This document shows, one piece after another, positions 16,955 to 26,589 of a stretch of DNA of 64,000 nt. This DNA comes from JAVVHE01 sp038238915. GTDB taxonomy: Bacteria; Pseudomonadota; Alphaproteobacteria; Sphingomonadales; Sphingomonadaceae. Numbering within the stretch: position 1 is the first letter of the stretch; each line of letters begins with the position of its first letter. The position numbers and the translations under genes are program-made. Under the pieces are notes generated by a model, which saw only the letters and a list, made by a program, of their open reading frames with translations, was not told the origin of the DNA and ran no database searches. The stretch covers positions 54,060 through 118,059 of the forward strand of contig JBBSFH010000011.1 of assembly GCA_038238915.1 (NCBI GenBank). Reading direction: 5' to 3'.

Positions 16955-17938
16955 TCAGCGCAGCGCGGGGCAGGGGGGCTCCTGCGTGCGGACGGTGAAT
17001 GCGCCGAGCGAAGCCTCGTCGGTGAGGGGGCGCACGGCGCCTGCGGTGCCTCCAAAGGCGAGCGTGTGGAATTGCCGCGCGCGATATTCGCGTGGTGGGG
17101 CCGGACCGTTAGCCAGCGCGGCGATCAGAGTGCGCGGGCACACCGTGCTCGCGGTGCCGACGATCCGCAGCACGCCGTTCGCCATCGGGGCGAGCGTCAT
17201 GCTTCCCTGAACCACCGAACCCCCGGTATCGGAGAGGCTGAAGCGCCGCAGTTCCAGCGTTCCGCTCTGAGCCGCCCAGCCGCGCACACTGCGTAGCGGG
17301 GCGGCAGCCGTGAGCGCGACCGCAGCTTCGAGCGTCAGTGGCGCGCTGCGGCCGATGCGCAACGCGGTCGCGCGCACAATGATTTCGGCCTGCGTGGGAA
17401 GAGTCGGTCCGGTTGGAAATGCGATGGGGGCGACCGGCGTCTCGCGCAGATGGATCTCGAGGTGCTGTGCGTGAAGTGTCGGCGACACAATGCCGAGCGC
17501 GATATCGGCGGCGGCGAACTCGGCCGAAAGCCGGTTGAGGCGGCCGAAAGTGCGGTTGATGCTTGCTCGGCCCGTGGGTGCGGCGATCCTCAGGTTCGCC
17601 CCCGCGAAGGCAGTCGCGCGCGCGCGCAGACGGGGCTGGGCGGCACCGATCACGCTCAGCGTCCGCACGAACGGCTGACGGTGGATCGTCACGCGTTCGG
17701 CGGTGAAGCCGAGCGATCCGTCCGATCCTTCCGACGACAGCGCCAGATGATCGAGATCTGTCGCAAGCCGGTAGGGAAAGCCGCCGACGTCGATCGGGAC
17801 GCCAGACCCCAGGACTGCCACGAGTTCGGCACGGAACGATGCGCTCTCGCCCTGCCACCAGCGCCAATAGAGCGCCGCCGCCACCACGAGCGGCAGAAGC
17901 GTGAGCCAGAGCGGCAGGCGGCGACCAAAAAGAGTCAT
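16955..17938 (-). CDS. DUF2125-like membrane-anchored periplasmic protein
   Basis: The 327-aa product has an N-terminal membrane helix (PLWLTLLPLVVAAALYW), then a long beta-rich domain with GVPIDVGGFPYRLATDLDHL, which resembles the GFP(F/Y)R signature of DUF2125 proteins. The family's role is not known; similar repeat-like beta sheets are seen in lipid-handling AsmA-like proteins, but that is only analogy. It lies 86 bp upstream of the fahA-maiA pair on the same strand. Confidence 0.6.
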   Translation of the reverse strand: MTLFGRRLPLWLTLLPLVVAAALYWRWWQGESASFRAELVAVLGSGVPIDVGGFPYRLATDLDHLALSSEGSDGSLGFTAERVTIHRQPFVRTLSVIGAAQPRLRARATAFAGANLRIAAPTGRASINRTFGRLNRLSAEFAAADIALGIVSPTLHAQHLEIHLRETPVAPIAFPTGPTLPTQAEIIVRATALRIGRSAPLTLEAAVALTAAAPLRSVRGWAAQSGTLELRRFSLSDTGGSVVQGSMTLAPMANGVLRIVGTASTVCPRTLIAALANGPAPPREYRARQFHTLAFGGTAGAVRPLTDEASLGAFTVRTQEPPCPALR

Positions 17939-18179
17939 CGATGCGCTCTATCGCAGGATCGCACGATGCGGAACCGGCGGACGCAGACGTGGCACCGTGG
18001 CGGGCTTGATTGGTCGGCGCGGAGCCTGATCGCCGGATGCAGCCGAACGCGCTGGCGAAGGCGGCGATAGCGGCGTAGGGAGCGATCGCGGCGGGGAACG
18101 GTCGGTCTCGACACGCCGCCCGGCGCGTGCGTCACCGCACGACCGTGTCGGCAACCCCAACCCTTCCTATCTGCGAGCC

Positions 18180-18677
18180 ATGCCCACCCATCACGAATCC
18201 CGCCGCCTGCGCTACACACCCGAGCAGTTGTTCGATCTGGTGGCCGATGTCGGCCGCTACGGCGAGTTCCTGCCGTGGGTGATTGCAGCGCGGGTGATCC
18301 AGCGTTCGCCCGAGGCGCTGACGGCCGACATGGTGGTGGGCTTCCAGTTGCTGCGCGAGAAGTTCACCAGCCGTGTGCGTCTGGATCCCCCCAACGCGAT
18401 CCATGTCGAGTATGTCGATGGGCCCCTCAAGTATCTGCGCAACGAATGGCGTTTTCGGCCGCATGAAGACGGCGGCACGATGATCGACTTCGTGGTCGAG
18501 TTCGAATTCAAGTCGCGGATCTTCGAGACGATCGCTGGGGCGGTGTTTCAGGAGGCTTTCAGGACGATGGTCGCCTCGTTCGAAAAGCGTGCCGCGCGGC
18601 TTTATGGGTTGCCCGGGACGCAGTCCGCGCCTTCGCCCACCGGCATCAGCAGTTCGAGCGCGCAGATCACCGCCTGA
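18180..18677 (+). CDS. ratA: RatA/COQ10-type START-domain protein
   Basis: The 165-aa protein opens with a typical COQ10/RatA start, MPTHHESRRLRYTPEQLFDLV, followed by DVGRYGEFLPWV, VGFQLLREKFTSRV and NEWRFRPHEDGG. In alphaproteobacteria these proteins are thought to bind ubiquinone or its precursors; E. coli RatA was also described as an inhibitor of ribosome assembly. Its last 76 bp overlap the end of the convergent pncC gene, so the C-terminal 25 residues (rich in S, P and T) are probably not conserved. The 240 bp upstream show no gene. Confidence 0.87.
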   Translation: MPTHHESRRLRYTPEQLFDLVADVGRYGEFLPWVIAARVIQRSPEALTADMVVGFQLLREKFTSRVRLDPPNAIHVEYVDGPLKYLRNEWRFRPHEDGGTMIDFVVEFEFKSRIFETIAGAVFQEAFRTMVASFEKRAARLYGLPGTQSAPSPTGISSSSAQITA

Positions 18678-19129
18678 CGCCGGATTTCGTCGCGCCCCAG
18701 ATCGCCGAAATCCTTGCGATCAGCGGTAATTTCGTTCGCGTCCGCGGCGCGCCGGGCGCGCGCGAAGAGAACGGTGCCCACCGGCTTCTCCTTCGATCCG
18801 CCATCCGGCCCGGCGACTCCGGTGATCGCCACCGCGACGTCCGCGCGGCTTCGCTCGAGCGCGCCCTGCGCCATCGCCCACGCGCATGCGATCGAAACCG
18901 CTCCGAAGGTTTCTATGACATCGCGGGAAACCGAGAGTTGCTCCTGCTTGGCCTCGTTCGAGTAAGTGATGAATCCGCGGTCGAGCACCGCCGACGATCC
19001 GGGAACATCGGTCAGCGCGGCACACACCAGTCCGCCGGTGCAGCTTTCGGCGACCGCGACGGTCAAGCCGCGCGCGATGTTGGCGGCGATGACCTCGCGC
19101 GCCTTCGCCCGGACCTCGTCATCGATCAT
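18602..19129 (-). CDS. pncC: Nicotinamide-nucleotide amidohydrolase (CinA C-terminal family)
   Basis: PncC deamidates nicotinamide mononucleotide in pyridine nucleotide recycling. The ATG at 19129 overlaps the stop of the upstream gene as ATGA and gives 175 aa. The family core is evident: VAESCTGGLVCAALTDVPGS, DRGFITYSNEAKQEQL, and AITGVAGPDGGSKEKPVGTV. It is the short single-domain form, lacking the N-terminal MoCF-like half of CinA. The name CinA is often applied to this form too. Confidence 0.92.
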   Translation of the reverse strand: MIDDEVRAKAREVIAANIARGLTVAVAESCTGGLVCAALTDVPGSSAVLDRGFITYSNEAKQEQLSVSRDVIETFGAVSIACAWAMAQGALERSRADVAVAITGVAGPDGGSKEKPVGTVLFARARRAADANEITADRKDFGDLGRDEIRRQAVICALELLMPVGEGADCVPGNP

Positions 19130-19665
19130 CTGGGCGCCGAGCTGGAGCAGGGGCGCAGTCCCACCGCCATCATGCGCGGATCGAGCAGCGCCAGCCGGAT
19201 CAGCGCGGCACCGATCGCGCCGATCTGCCCATCGCTGAGCGGCAGCACCGCTTCGAGCACGGTATCGGTCGCAGTGCACGTCCGCGCATCGAGCTTCTTC
19301 GCGACTTCCTGGCTTAGCAGCGTGGTCACGAAGGCGCGCGCGAACGCCTCGCTCTTGCCGATCTCGCGGCGGGCCTGATCGAGCTTGGGATCGCGACTGT
19401 TCGCCACCCAGTCACGCACGATCGGCCAGGCGACGTCCGCATTCGAGCGAAAGCGGCCCGCGAGTGACGACCGGTTGCGAGCGACAGTTGGCGCATACGC
19501 CGCGAACTCGCCGCCGCACTTGTCCGCGACTGCGGCCATCAGCGGCGGCAGCACCAGATCGGCGACCGCGCGGCTAGTGGCGGAATCGATGCAGTCCGGC
19601 TGCGCAGCGACGGGAGTGGCGGCGAGCCCAAAGGCAGCGCTGGCAAGGAGAACATGGCGGATCAT
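19126..19665 (-). CDS. Hypothetical exported protein
   Basis: The 179-aa product has a clear signal peptide (MIRHVLLASAAFGLAATPVAA then QPDC), so export to the periplasm is likely, and the Cys after it might allow lipidation though no lipobox is evident. The rest is helix-rich, with two cysteines (near residues 25 and 50) and another (TCTAT) that could form disulfides. I do not recognise a family. It lies four bases from ispDF upstream and is coupled to pncC downstream by an ATGA overlap. Confidence 0.7.
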   Translation of the reverse strand: MIRHVLLASAAFGLAATPVAAQPDCIDSATSRAVADLVLPPLMAAVADKCGGEFAAYAPTVARNRSSLAGRFRSNADVAWPIVRDWVANSRDPKLDQARREIGKSEAFARAFVTTLLSQEVAKKLDARTCTATDTVLEAVLPLSDGQIGAIGAALIRLALLDPRMMAVGLRPCSSSAPR

Positions 19666-19669
19666 GGCG

Positions 19670-20812
19670 CTATAACTCCTCGCGGGGCATCCGGATGCTT
19701 GCCACCGCCTGCGCCGCGATCCCTTCGCCGCGACCGGTGAAGCCGAGACCTTCGGTAGTGGTCGCCTTCACGCTGACTGCGCCTGGTCCCAGGTTCAGGA
19801 TCGAAGCGATCCGTGCCTGCATCGCCGCGCGGTGCGGGCCGATCTTGGGCCGCTCGCAAATGATCGTGATATCCGCGTGATCGATGATGCCGCCCTGCTC
19901 GCGGACGAGCGCGGCGGCGTGGGCGAGGAACTGGTCCGAGGCTGCACCCGCCCAGCGCATGTCCGAAGGTGGGAAATGGTCGCCAATGTCCCCAAGCGCA
20001 GCCGCGCCGAGCAGCGCGTCGGTGAGCGCGTGGAGGCCGACATCGCCGTCCGAATGCGCGACCACGCCGTGGGTGTGCGCGACGGTGATCCCGCAGATCA
20101 TGAGGCTTTCGCCGGGTCCGAAGCGGTGGACATCGAACCCGGTGCCGACCCGGGGGATGTGGTGCGCGGCCAGCAGCGCTTCGGCGCGCGCAAAATCTTG
20201 CGCTTCGGTCAATTTCATCGCCATCTCCTCGCCGCGCACGAGCGCGACGGGAAGCCCCGCGCGATAAATCAGCCCCGCATCGTCGGTCGCGGCGTCGTCG
20301 GGCGCGGCGCGGTGCGCGGCGAGGATGGCAGCATAATCGAAGCCCTGCGGGGTCTGGACGCGGTGGAGGCCCAACCGGGGCACGCCCTCGCCGTTATCGC
20401 GCACGAGTGTATCGGTGACGGGCAGTACGGGGCACGCACCCGCCGCGCCCGCATCGATCGCGCCCAGCACGCGGCCGATCATATCGTGCGGCACCATGGG
20501 CCGGGCGGCATCGTGGATCAGCACGCGGGTGGTGCCCGCGCTCGCCTCCAGCCCCGCGCGCACCGAGCCCTGGCGGGTGGCGCGGCCCATGACTGGATCG
20601 GCCAGAGGATGCCCGTGGGTGGCAGCGGCATAGAGCGCGCGATCGTCCGGGTGGATGACGCAGCGCACGATATCGATGCCGGGGTGGCGCAGGAACGCGC
20701 GGACCGTGCGCCGGATCACGGGTTCGCCACCGAGCGCGCGATATTGCTTGGGCAAGCCTTCGCCCGCACGTGCGCCGCGGCCGCCGGCGACGATGAGGGC
20801 AAGCGTGGTCAT
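19670..20812 (-). CDS. ispDF: Bifunctional IspD/IspF enzyme of the MEP isoprenoid pathway
   Basis: The 380-aa protein fuses two MEP-pathway enzymes, as is common in alphaproteobacteria. Residues 1 to about 220 form IspD (2-C-methyl-D-erythritol 4-phosphate cytidylyltransferase), with IVAGGRGARAGEGLPKQYRAL and IHDAARPMV. Residues from about 225 form IspF (2,4-cyclodiphosphate synthase), with GTGFDVHRFGPG, AHSDGDVGLHALTDALLGAAALGDIGDHFP in parts and the C-terminal TTEGLGFTGRGEGIAA. Together with dxs in this window it supplies isoprenoid precursors. Confidence 0.97.
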   Translation of the reverse strand: MTTLALIVAGGRGARAGEGLPKQYRALGGEPVIRRTVRAFLRHPGIDIVRCVIHPDDRALYAAATHGHPLADPVMGRATRQGSVRAGLEASAGTTRVLIHDAARPMVPHDMIGRVLGAIDAGAAGACPVLPVTDTLVRDNGEGVPRLGLHRVQTPQGFDYAAILAAHRAAPDDAATDDAGLIYRAGLPVALVRGEEMAMKLTEAQDFARAEALLAAHHIPRVGTGFDVHRFGPGESLMICGITVAHTHGVVAHSDGDVGLHALTDALLGAAALGDIGDHFPPSDMRWAGAASDQFLAHAAALVREQGGIIDHADITIICERPKIGPHRAAMQARIASILNLGPGAVSVKATTTEGLGFTGRGEGIAAQAVASIRMPREEL

Positions 20813-20926
20813 GTGAGCGGGATAGCGCGGGGTGCGATGAGGGCAAGCCCTAGACCGCGACGCGCCAGCCTGCGGGGATCGAGCGCAAGCCTTGACGATC
20901 GCGGCGCAACCCGGTTCAGCGGTGCG

Positions 20927-21295
20927 ATGATCAACTTCGACCTCGTCTCGCCTGAACGCCGCCTACGGAGCGGCCCCGCCCATATGGTCGTCGTGCCCGG
21001 CGGGGCGGGCGATTTTGGCGTGCTGGTGGGGCACGCACCGCTGATCTCGACGATCCGCCCCGGCGCGATCGCGATCTACGCCGAGCCGGGCACCACCGCG
21101 CCCGAGCGCATCTTCGTCGATGGTGGCTTCGCCGAGATTGGCCCCGACGGCCTGACCGTGCTCGCCGAACATGCGGTGCCGGTGGGCGACATCGATCCTG
21201 CGAAGGTGGCCGAAGACCTGGCGGCGGCGAAAGCGGCGGCGGACGAACCCGCGATCGAGCGGTTGACCGCGATGCTCGCGGTGGTGGCGCACTAG
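20927..21295 (+). CDS. atpC: F1 ATP synthase epsilon subunit, isolated gene
   Basis: The 122-aa product shows the epsilon N-terminal beta-sandwich: FDLVSPERRLRSGPAHMVVV, PGGAGDFGVLVGHAPLISTI, and GGFAEIGPDGLTVLAEHA. A C-terminal helical part (AEDLAAAKAAADEPAIERLT) follows. The ATG at 20927 has a poor ribosome-binding site. No other ATP synthase gene is nearby: ispDF lies divergently upstream, and an amino-acid dehydrogenase faces it downstream. It may be the sole epsilon gene displaced from its operon or an extra copy; the window cannot decide. Confidence 0.85.
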   Translation: MINFDLVSPERRLRSGPAHMVVVPGGAGDFGVLVGHAPLISTIRPGAIAIYAEPGTTAPERIFVDGGFAEIGPDGLTVLAEHAVPVGDIDPAKVAEDLAAAKAAADEPAIERLTAMLAVVAH

Positions 21296-21323
21296 CACGC
21301 CGCCGCCGTCTGCGGCCTGCGCC

Positions 21324-22361
21324 TCACCCTCGCCCGATCAGGCGGCGCGCCATGCGGTCCGCCACTTCGCCCGGCGGCAGGTTTTCGCGCGCGGCTTCGT
21401 CGAACACGGTCTCCAGCCGCGTCTCGATCCCGTGCACCTGCGCCATCACCGTGCCCGGATTGGTTTCGCCCAGATACTGCGCGGTGACGTTGATGATGCC
21501 GCCCGCGTTCAGCACGTAATCGGGCGCGTAGAGGATGCCGCGCGCGTGCAGGCGCTGGCCGTCCTGCGCGGTTTCGAGCTGGTTGTTCGCCGCGCCCGCC
21601 ACCAGTTTGCAACGCAGCGCGGGGATCGTGCGTGGATTCAGGATCGCGCCCAGGGCGTTGGGGCTGAACACGTCCGCCTCCACGGTCATGATCTCGTCTG
21701 CATCGACCACGGCGGCTCCAAGCCGCTTGCTCAAAGCGTCCGCGCGCGTGCGGTCGATGTCCGCAAGCGTCAGCCGCGCGCCAGCCGCCGCGAGCCGCTC
21801 GGCGAGACCCTCGCCGACCGCACCCACGCCCTGGATCGCGACATGGACGCCCTGGAAATCCTCGCGCCCGAGCGCGCGGCGCAACCCGGCGCGCATGCCG
21901 ACGAACGCGCCCTCGGCGGTGGCGGGGGAGGGGGTGCCCCCTACCTCGCCCACCCGAACAGGCAGCCCCGCAACATGGCGCGTGGCGCGCGCGATATTGA
22001 TCATGTCTTCCGATGACATGCCCACATCCTCGGCGGTCACGTAACGGCCGTTCAGGCTATCGATCGCGCGGCCGAGTGCTTCCATCAGTTCCGCGCGCTT
22101 AGGCGATCCGCCCGCGAGCAGAACCGCCTTGCCGCCGCCCGCAGGCAGGCCCGCCATCGCATTCTTGTAGCTCATGCCGCGCGAAAGCCGCAGCGCATCG
22201 GTGATCGCGGCCTGCGTGTTTGCATATCGCCAGTAGCGACAGCCTCCCGAACCCGGGCCGAGGTGGGTGGAATGGAGCGCGACGATGCAGCGCATGCCGG
22301 TCTGGGCATCGTTGAACAGGTGGAGGGCTTCGTGATCGTCGAAATCGGGCTGGTCGAACAT
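21324..22361 (-). CDS. Glu/Leu/Phe/Val dehydrogenase family enzyme, likely leucine dehydrogenase-type
   Basis: The 345-aa enzyme is predicted to deaminate a branched-chain or aromatic amino acid with NAD. Signatures include HLGPGSGGCRYWRY, the catalytic stretch GMSYKNAMAGLPAGGGKAVL, the Rossmann motif GVGAVGEGLAERLAAAG, and AGAANNQL plus PDYVLNAGGIINV at the coenzyme end. Length matches leucine/phenylalanine dehydrogenases and is shorter than glutamate dehydrogenases. Exact substrate is open. An AAGGA lies upstream of the ATG. Confidence 0.9.
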   Translation of the reverse strand: MFDQPDFDDHEALHLFNDAQTGMRCIVALHSTHLGPGSGGCRYWRYANTQAAITDALRLSRGMSYKNAMAGLPAGGGKAVLLAGGSPKRAELMEALGRAIDSLNGRYVTAEDVGMSSEDMINIARATRHVAGLPVRVGEVGGTPSPATAEGAFVGMRAGLRRALGREDFQGVHVAIQGVGAVGEGLAERLAAAGARLTLADIDRTRADALSKRLGAAVVDADEIMTVEADVFSPNALGAILNPRTIPALRCKLVAGAANNQLETAQDGQRLHARGILYAPDYVLNAGGIINVTAQYLGETNPGTVMAQVHGIETRLETVFDEAARENLPPGEVADRMARRLIGRG

Positions 22362-22400
22362 CGGGTGGTCCTTGGGTCGTGATCGCTCGGCGGCGGGTAG

Positions 22401-25400
22401 TTAATAATCCTTGGAAACGCGAACACTGACCCGGTTGCTGCCCTGGCTCGCCACGCTCGAGAGCACCGAGAGCCAGCGGGTGAGGCTGATCTCGATCTGG
22501 GTGGCGGTGTAGCCCTTGGCGTCGCTCGCGAGCTCCACATAGACGTTGCGGCCGATATATTTGCCCGCGGCCACGCTGGTGCCGCGTCCGGTTGTCTTGT
22601 CCGCACCGTTGACCTTCAATCGATCGAGCCCGGTGGCGCGGCGGAGCGCGTTGACCGGGTTCAGCCCGCCGCCGTTGCCGCCGCGCAGCGATGCGACGGC
22701 TGCGGCGAGCTGCAACGCCTCGGGAGCGGACAGGTTGGTGACCGACGATCCGAACAGCAAGCGGCTCAGCACCTCGTCTTCGGGAAGCGCGGGAGTGGAG
22801 GTGAACGCGATCTCGGGCTTGAAGGCGGTGCCGCCGATGTTGAGCACTGCCGTCAACCCGGTCACGTTTGCGGTCGCCTGGATGTCGATGCTTGGGTTGG
22901 GCGGATATTCGCCGGTGAAGCGGATATCGCCGCGATCGAGGCGGAAGCTTTTGCCCGAGAATTCGTAGGTGCCGCGCGCGAGCGTGGCGCGACCGGTGAT
23001 GCGCGGCTCGGTCGCGGGACCGGTTACACGCACGTCCGCGCCCCAGTCGCTATCGAGCCCAAGTCCGCGCACGTTGAAGCGGCTGCGGGCGATGGCGTGC
23101 ACCGCGAGCCGCCACTGGGTATCGGTGCTGGCGGGCACGCGTCCGGTCGGCGGGCGTGTGCCGATCTCGCGCACCCTGAGTTCGGGCACCTGTTCGGCGG
23201 GTTTGGTGCCGAGCTGGTAGCGCGCGCTGTCGATGCGCAGGTCGCCGCCGATCACGCCGCCGGTCTGATCGAGCGTGATCGTGGCGGGGCCGGTGACCGC
23301 CGCGCGCAGCGTATCGGTCTTGAGCATCAGCGCGTTGGCGAGCGTTGCCTTGATATCGGCGGTCAACCCGCTCGTTTCGCTATAGCTGACTCGACCCGAG
23401 CCCACCAGCGTGCCATCGCCCGCCTTGCCAGTGAAGCGGGTGAGGGTGAGGGTGGGCCCTTCGAACCGCCCGTCCACGTCGAGCGCGGTGATCGTGGTGC
23501 CGACCGCTGCAGCTTCGAGGCGCGCGCCGCTCGCGCGAACGATACCGCGGATCGAAGGCTCGCCCAGATGCCCGCCAAGTGTCGCATCGACCAAGATCGG
23601 CCCGCGCAGATCGAGCGCGTCCACACCCGCAAGTGGCCAGATCGCCTCTGCCGGAGCTTGCAGGCGCACCTCGCCCCGGAGCGGCGCGGCGAGCAGGCGC
23701 TCGGTCGTGCCCTGCGTGGCGTCGCCCTGAATGGGGTTCAGCTGCGCCTGGAACGCGCCGAGCACCTTGCCCTCGCGCCGGATATAGCCCCGTATCGCGC
23801 CTGCGGTGCCCTTGAGCGCGGCCGCCGCCTCGATCTCGACGGGAAGCGAAGAGACCGCGAGCCCCGCGCGGGAAAAGCGGCTGATGTATAGCTGCGCGGT
23901 GCCTTGGGGCAGGCCCGCAGCCGGGATCAGCAGATCGGCGGTGCCCGATGCGCTGCCACGCACGTTGAGCGCGCCGATCGCGGTCAGATCATCGAGCTGG
24001 ATTGCTTCGAGCTTGGCATTGAGGTGCGTCTCGCCGTCAATTGTTCCCGATACGGTCGCCTTGCCATCGGCGATCAGCAGCGTGGATGGTGCAAGGTGCC
24101 AGCCCGTGCCGACGCGCGTGGCGATGGCGGGCGCGGCGAGACTGACGGGCTGGCCATCGATATCCCCCTTCGCAGCCACGCTCATCCGCCCCGGGGTCAG
24201 GCCGAGATCGGCGGTGAACGCGAAGGGGGCGTTGGCCTGGCCGGTGGTGGCCAGATGCGCGCTTCCCTGGCCGTGCGCGTAGCTGCCGCGCGCGGCGAGC
24301 GTGCGCAGCAGGAACGTGCCGCGTGTGACATGCGTAAGATCGATGGTGGCGCTGCCCTCCGGCCCGGAAGCGGGCAACAGCACGATCGCGGCGACGCGGC
24401 CCTGGCCGATCGCGAGCGTGGCATCGACCGGCAGCAGTCGCGCCTTGTTGAGCGTGAGCGCGAGATCGGCGCGCTGGATGTTGCGTTGATCGCTGAGCTT
24501 TACAGTCCCAGTGATTCCCGATCCCGAGATCGTGAGGTCGCCAGCATAGACCGCGCCTGCGGGCACGATGCGGCCGTGCGCGGTGATGCCAGCGAGCGTG
24601 AAAGCGCGCAGATCGAGCGTGAGGCCGCCCTGGGTGGCGATCCCGGCCTCGGCGACGAATGGCCCGTAGGTGGAGCGGCCGCGCGCGTGGAGCTGGAAGC
24701 CCTGCGCATCGGGCAGGAGGTGCGCGCGCACGTCCGCGAGGCCCATGCCCAGCCCCGGATGCGCGAGCGCCAGATCGATCGCGGGGGCGGTGGTGGTGCC
24801 GGACAGCCCGAGTTCGACCGGGCCATAATCGGCGGAGCTGCCCGCAAGGTGCGCGGTGACGCCGTTGTTGGGTGCGAGCGCCGCCATGCCCGCGAGGCGC
24901 AACCGGGGCGCGGACAGCACGAGATCGTCGATGCGCGGGTTTCCAGCGGCGGAAAGCGTCGCCCGGCCGGTGACGATCGGTAGCCCCCCCGCGAGCGTGC
25001 GCAGCGCGCTGCTATCGAGGCGCGTGAAGCGCGCGCGCACCGGGCCGACTGCGGTGATGCCCGCGCCGCCGGCACCGGGCGTGACGCGCACGTCCGCGGC
25101 GAGATCGGCGACGCCGATGCCGGCGAGCGCATAGCCCGGCAGCGCGCCCGTGATGCCTAGCGAATAGGTTCCGGTTGCGAGCGCATAGGCAGCCGAGGCG
25201 CTAGCGCTGAGCCGTGTCGTGCGAATTATCAGGCGATCGGCGCGAACGACACCGCCCGTGATCGCCACCGGCCCTTCGATAACGATCCCGTTGACGAGAG
25301 GATCGGCTTGCGTCCCCAGCCCGGTTGCCCGCGCCGCGACGAGTCGCAGCGTGCCGCCCGGTGCGCCTCGCCCCAGCGTTGTGCGCGCGGTGAGGCGCGG

Positions 25401-26573
25401 CTCGACCAACGTGACGCCGCCCGCGACGAGCGACGCCGCCCCGGCGTCGCCGGAGATGGTGAGGAGGCCCAACGGCCCGCGCACAAGGGCGCTGAAATCG
25501 ATTGGCTGCGAGCCCGCGAGCGTTGGTGCCAGCAGATCGGGCCGTGTGACGCGGCCGGACACCGCCAAGCCATCGACCACCCCGCGCGCGAGATCGATCG
25601 GACCTGCCGCGCGGGCCGTCAGCGCGGCCCCGTTGATGCGGGCATCGAGTTGCAGCCGCGAGTTCGCCATCGCGGCGCGCACATCGACGCCGAGCAGCGG
25701 CCCGCTCATTCGTGTGAGCGCGCCCGTTCCCACGATTGCGCCCGGCGCGATCCGGCCGGTGGCGGTGAAGCGCCCCTGGTGGGCGGTGAGCGCGATGCGG
25801 GCGAGAGACAGGGACCCGGTTGGAGTGCCGATGTCCGCCGCCAGCCGCCCCTGCCAACGCGCCCAGCTCCCCGCGCCGTCGACCCGCAACGTCGTAGCGC
25901 GGTCGATCCCCGTGACGCCCGCGACCAGCCCCATCCGGGGCGCATCGAGGCGCGCGGTCAGCGCGAAGCGATCATCATCGGGGCGCGCATCGAGATCGAC
26001 CGCCACCCGGTCGCCGAGCGTGCTGCGTGCGTCCGCGCGCACCACCGCGCGTCCGCCTGCGACATCGGCATGGCCGCCGAGCGCGACGATCGCCGCGCGC
26101 CCCGCAACTGCGGCGTCGATGTGGAGGCGATCGACGCGCAGGTGCCCGAGCGTGATATCGAAGCTCGGCAGCAGCGGCTGGTCCGGGAGCAGCGAAGGCA
26201 GGAAGTGGGGCACGCGCAGCAGCCGCGCTTCGGGTGCATCGACCGCGCGCAGGACTAGGCGATTTTGGGCGAAGGCGAACGGTCGCCAATCGACGCGAAG
26301 TTCGGGGATGGTGAGGAATGGTCCGGCGGGATCGCTCACTACGACATCGTGTGCGACGAAGCGCGTGACCGGATTGCCCTCGATCCGCCCCACGTGCACG
26401 CGCAGCCCCGAGTGCGGGCGGATATGAAAGACCTGCTCGACGACGAACGCGCGCCCGTCATCGGTGCGCAGCCATTCGAGCGCGATTCCCCCGGCCGCAA
26501 GCGCCAGAAGCGCGAGCGCGCCGATCATCAGCACCGCGCGGCCGCCCGCGCGCAGGGTGGCGTCCCAGCGCAT
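22401..26573 (-). CDS. tamB: Translocation and assembly module protein TamB
   Basis: TamB is a very long inner-membrane-anchored periplasmic protein that bridges to TamA and moves phospholipid or helps insert outer-membrane proteins. The start at 26573 (MRWDATLRAGGRAVL), after an AGAGGG ribosome-binding site, gives 1390 aa. There is one N-terminal helix (VLMIGALALLALAAGG). A long beta-rich body follows and the C-terminal DUF490/TamB domain is seen in FRLDRGDIRFTGEYPPNPSI and LPEDEVLSRLLFGSSVTNLS. It begins 16 bp after tamA. The product is large but shows no frame break. Confidence 0.95.
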   Translation of the reverse strand: MRWDATLRAGGRAVLMIGALALLALAAGGIALEWLRTDDGRAFVVEQVFHIRPHSGLRVHVGRIEGNPVTRFVAHDVVVSDPAGPFLTIPELRVDWRPFAFAQNRLVLRAVDAPEARLLRVPHFLPSLLPDQPLLPSFDITLGHLRVDRLHIDAAVAGRAAIVALGGHADVAGGRAVVRADARSTLGDRVAVDLDARPDDDRFALTARLDAPRMGLVAGVTGIDRATTLRVDGAGSWARWQGRLAADIGTPTGSLSLARIALTAHQGRFTATGRIAPGAIVGTGALTRMSGPLLGVDVRAAMANSRLQLDARINGAALTARAAGPIDLARGVVDGLAVSGRVTRPDLLAPTLAGSQPIDFSALVRGPLGLLTISGDAGAASLVAGGVTLVEPRLTARTTLGRGAPGGTLRLVAARATGLGTQADPLVNGIVIEGPVAITGGVVRADRLIIRTTRLSASASAAYALATGTYSLGITGALPGYALAGIGVADLAADVRVTPGAGGAGITAVGPVRARFTRLDSSALRTLAGGLPIVTGRATLSAAGNPRIDDLVLSAPRLRLAGMAALAPNNGVTAHLAGSSADYGPVELGLSGTTTAPAIDLALAHPGLGMGLADVRAHLLPDAQGFQLHARGRSTYGPFVAEAGIATQGGLTLDLRAFTLAGITAHGRIVPAGAVYAGDLTISGSGITGTVKLSDQRNIQRADLALTLNKARLLPVDATLAIGQGRVAAIVLLPASGPEGSATIDLTHVTRGTFLLRTLAARGSYAHGQGSAHLATTGQANAPFAFTADLGLTPGRMSVAAKGDIDGQPVSLAAPAIATRVGTGWHLAPSTLLIADGKATVSGTIDGETHLNAKLEAIQLDDLTAIGALNVRGSASGTADLLIPAAGLPQGTAQLYISRFSRAGLAVSSLPVEIEAAAALKGTAGAIRGYIRREGKVLGAFQAQLNPIQGDATQGTTERLLAAPLRGEVRLQAPAEAIWPLAGVDALDLRGPILVDATLGGHLGEPSIRGIVRASGARLEAAAVGTTITALDVDGRFEGPTLTLTRFTGKAGDGTLVGSGRVSYSETSGLTADIKATLANALMLKTDTLRAAVTGPATITLDQTGGVIGGDLRIDSARYQLGTKPAEQVPELRVREIGTRPPTGRVPASTDTQWRLAVHAIARSRFNVRGLGLDSDWGADVRVTGPATEPRITGRATLARGTYEFSGKSFRLDRGDIRFTGEYPPNPSIDIQATANVTGLTAVLNIGGTAFKPEIAFTSTPALPEDEVLSRLLFGSSVTNLSAPEALQLAAAVASLRGGNGGGLNPVNALRRATGLDRLKVNGADKTTGRGTSVAAGKYIGRNVYVELASDAKGYTATQIEISLTRWLSVLSSVASQGSNRVSVRVSKDY

Positions 26574-26589
26574 CAGAACGCCCCTCTTT

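Noticed and set aside
22401..26573. Large plus-strand frames inside tamB
   Set aside because: They mirror the codon pattern of a G+C-rich gene on the other strand and have no domain-like content.
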